NCBI GenBank assembly: GCA_031270605.1
Contig: JAISXG010000101.1
Span: forward strand, 1-49,586
Reading direction: 5' to 3'
Origin: Oscillospiraceae bacterium
Lineage (GTDB): Bacteria; Bacillota; Clostridia; Oscillospirales; Acutalibacteraceae
Length of the DNA stretch: 49,586 nt
Positions 48,236-49,586 of this stretch are shown here, in pieces (within the stretch, counting starts at the first letter, position 1; each line of letters begins with the position of its first letter). The translations under genes and the position numbers were made by a program. Below the pieces are notes generated by a model. That model had not been told where the DNA came from, ran no database searches, and saw only the letters and a list, made by a program, of their open reading frames with translations.

Positions 48236-48982
48236 ATGCTTGAGAGGCAGTATATCAGCGAGGTTATTTTAAGCCAGCCTGTGAAAGAGGATTCTTATCT
48301 CAGCACATTGCCCGTTGTGCGCCACTTGTCTGAATGCGGCTCGTTGAGCCTCGGTCACAGCGTCACCTTTTTTGTTGGCGAAAACGGCACGGGCAAATCC
48401 ACATTGCTGGAAGCTATCGCCGTCGCTTTTGGCTTTAACCCCGAAGGGGGCACAAAAAATTTTAATTTTGCGACAAGCGGCACGCATTCGGAGCTGTTTC
48501 GTCATATTACGCTCGCAAAATCAAAATTCCCGCAAGACGGCTTCTTTTTGCGGGCCGAGAGCTTCTATAACACCGCAAGCTATATTGAAGCCCTTGACCG
48601 TGAGCCTTCGGCGCTGCCGCCCTTAATTGAAAGCTATGGCGGAGTTTCTTTGCACAAGCAGTCACATGGCGAGAGCTTTCTTTCTTTGGTGCAAAACCGT
48701 TTCGGCGGCAAGGGCGTTTATATCCTCGATGAGCCTGAGGCTGCGCTTTCGCCCTCACGTTTATTGGTACTGATGGCAGAGATGCAAGCGCTTGTGGAAA
48801 AAGACTCCCAATTCATCATCGCCACCCACTCACCGATTTTGATGACCTTTCCGGGCGCGGAGATTTATGCGTTTTCGCAGGAGGGGGTCGCGTCTGTTTC
48901 TTACCGTGAAACGGAGCATTATCAGCTCACGCGGCGTTTTTTGGAAAACCCCGAGCAAATACTCAGATATCTCTTTGAATAG
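48236..48982 (+). CDS. AAA-type ATPase, AAA_21/AAA_23-like
   Basis: A 248-residue P-loop ATPase of the kind found alone in many bacteria. Walker A FFVGENGTGKSTLLEA (about 46-61), an RxxSF...SY stretch, HGESFLSLVQNRF as the ABC-like signature region, Walker B GVYILDEPEAALSP (about 165-178) and the H-loop FIIATHSPIL. No membrane partner or nuclease domain is seen. AAGGGGG precedes the ATG. A role in ATP-driven DNA or toxin-linked functions cannot be assigned. Confidence 0.82.
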   Translation: MLERQYISEVILSQPVKEDSYLSTLPVVRHLSECGSLSLGHSVTFFVGENGTGKSTLLEAIAVAFGFNPEGGTKNFNFATSGTHSELFRHITLAKSKFPQDGFFLRAESFYNTASYIEALDREPSALPPLIESYGGVSLHKQSHGESFLSLVQNRFGGKGVYILDEPEAALSPSRLLVLMAEMQALVEKDSQFIIATHSPILMTFPGAEIYAFSQEGVASVSYRETEHYQLTRRFLENPEQILRYLFE

Positions 48983-49000
48983 ATTGAAAGGATGATTTTT

Positions 49001-49586
49001 ATGAAATACCGTGAAATCGTGAAAACCGTACGCGGGCAAAGGGCGGTCGACGGCGCGGGCGTGCATCTTGTGCGCGTGCTCGGCCACCGTGACACAAAGG
49101 ATTTCGACCCATTTTTGATGCTCGATTCGTTTGACACCGAAAACCCTGCGGACTATATTGCGGGCTTTCCCCTGCACCCGCACCGGGGCATTGAAACTAT
49201 CACCTATCTGATTTCAGGCCGTATTGACCATGAGGACAGCCTTGGCAACAAGGGCACGATTCACGCGGGCGAAAGCCAGTGGATGACGGCGGGCAGCGGC
49301 ATTTTGCACCAGGAGATGCCGAAAGCCTCGGGCAGAATGCTGGGTTTTCAGCTGTGGCTGAATTTGCCCCGGGCAGAAAAAATGGCCGGGCCCGCCTATT
49401 TGAGCATAACAAAAGAAATGATTGCCCATGTAAAAACAGGTTCTGCCGAGGTGCGTGCGCTTTCGGGCAGCTTTGAGGGCGAAGAGGGCGTTGTGCCAAA
49501 GCATATCCCCGCAAGCATCTTTGATGTTTCACTTGAAAAAGGGCAGGAAATTGCCATTCCCACAAAACAAAATGAAACTGTGTTTG
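49001..49586 (+). CDS. Pirin family protein, C-terminus beyond the window
   Basis: 195 codons are visible, running off the right edge. The cupin pirin_N domain is clear: DPFLMLDSF, the metal-ligand stretch FPLHPHRGIETITYLISGRI...DS, and WMTAGSGILHQEMP with the last His/Glu ligands. The start is ATG 49001 with GAAAGGATGA upstream. Bacterial pirins bind iron or act as quercetinases; which applies here cannot be told. It follows the ATPase gene by 18 bases, so probably the same transcript. Confidence 0.88.
   Translation, partial: MKYREIVKTVRGQRAVDGAGVHLVRVLGHRDTKDFDPFLMLDSFDTENPADYIAGFPLHPHRGIETITYLISGRIDHEDSLGNKGTIHAGESQWMTAGSGILHQEMPKASGRMLGFQLWLNLPRAEKMAGPAYLSITKEMIAHVKTGSAEVRALSGSFEGEEGVVPKHIPASIFDVSLEKGQEIAIPTKQNETVF

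Overview
The window looks like a chromosome segment of an anaerobic, low-G+C Gram-positive bacterium of the class Clostridia, most likely the Oscillospiraceae/Ruminococcaceae lineage. The basis is gene content (orphan FchA paired with a divergent FolD, a radical SAM protein with a DUF4080-like C-terminus, DUF1015), strong Shine-Dalgarno sites with frequent TTG/GTG starts, and prophage families typical of Firmicutes. This assignment is inference; no rRNA is present.

Region 1 (about 1-21,130) is the early, regulatory and integration half of a prophage. It runs from the start of the large terminase gene at the left edge to a tyrosine integrase on the right. Leftward genes form one long early operon: excisionase-like HTH protein, many small Cys-rich (zinc-ribbon) proteins, a DUF6017-like protein, a rolling-circle-type Rep protein, PcfK/PcfJ, a DUF3102-like coiled-coil protein, a MazG-like protein, a Lar-like protein, RecU, an ArpU/DUF1492-like late regulator, then a tail protein and the terminase genes. 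Rightward genes are accessory or lysogenic: hicAB, small morons, an HsdR_N-type nuclease, the CI-like repressor, a voltage-gated K+ channel and the integrase. Three noncoding patches carry strong structure: 11.8-11.9 kb, 13.93-14.03 kb and 16.25-16.61 kb. The last has a consensus promoter, a fully paired 28-bp long-range stem and a terminator-like end, and is the best candidate for an undescribed RNA.

Region 2 (about 21,130-24,480) is AT-rich: a dNMP kinase-like gene without a convincing start, a deoxyribonucleotidase, a small protein and a large serine recombinase. It looks like the right end of a second mobile element into which the first prophage inserted. A dead serine-recombinase relic also lies beside the tyrosine integrase.

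Region 3 (24,480-49,586) is host chromosome: a GH38 alpha-mannosidase with an AlkD-like gene; a FAD oxidoreductase; asd-dapA-dapB (lysine/diaminopimelate) facing left; queA-tgt (queuosine) facing right; a secreted alpha/beta hydrolase; a sialidase-like protein; an orphan oligopeptide-binding lipoprotein; DUF1015; a ferritin-like protein; radical SAM-fchA-folD; an AAA ATPase; and a truncated pirin at the edge. The FolD lacks two cyclohydrolase residues and sits next to FchA, suggesting the two activities are split between the proteins.
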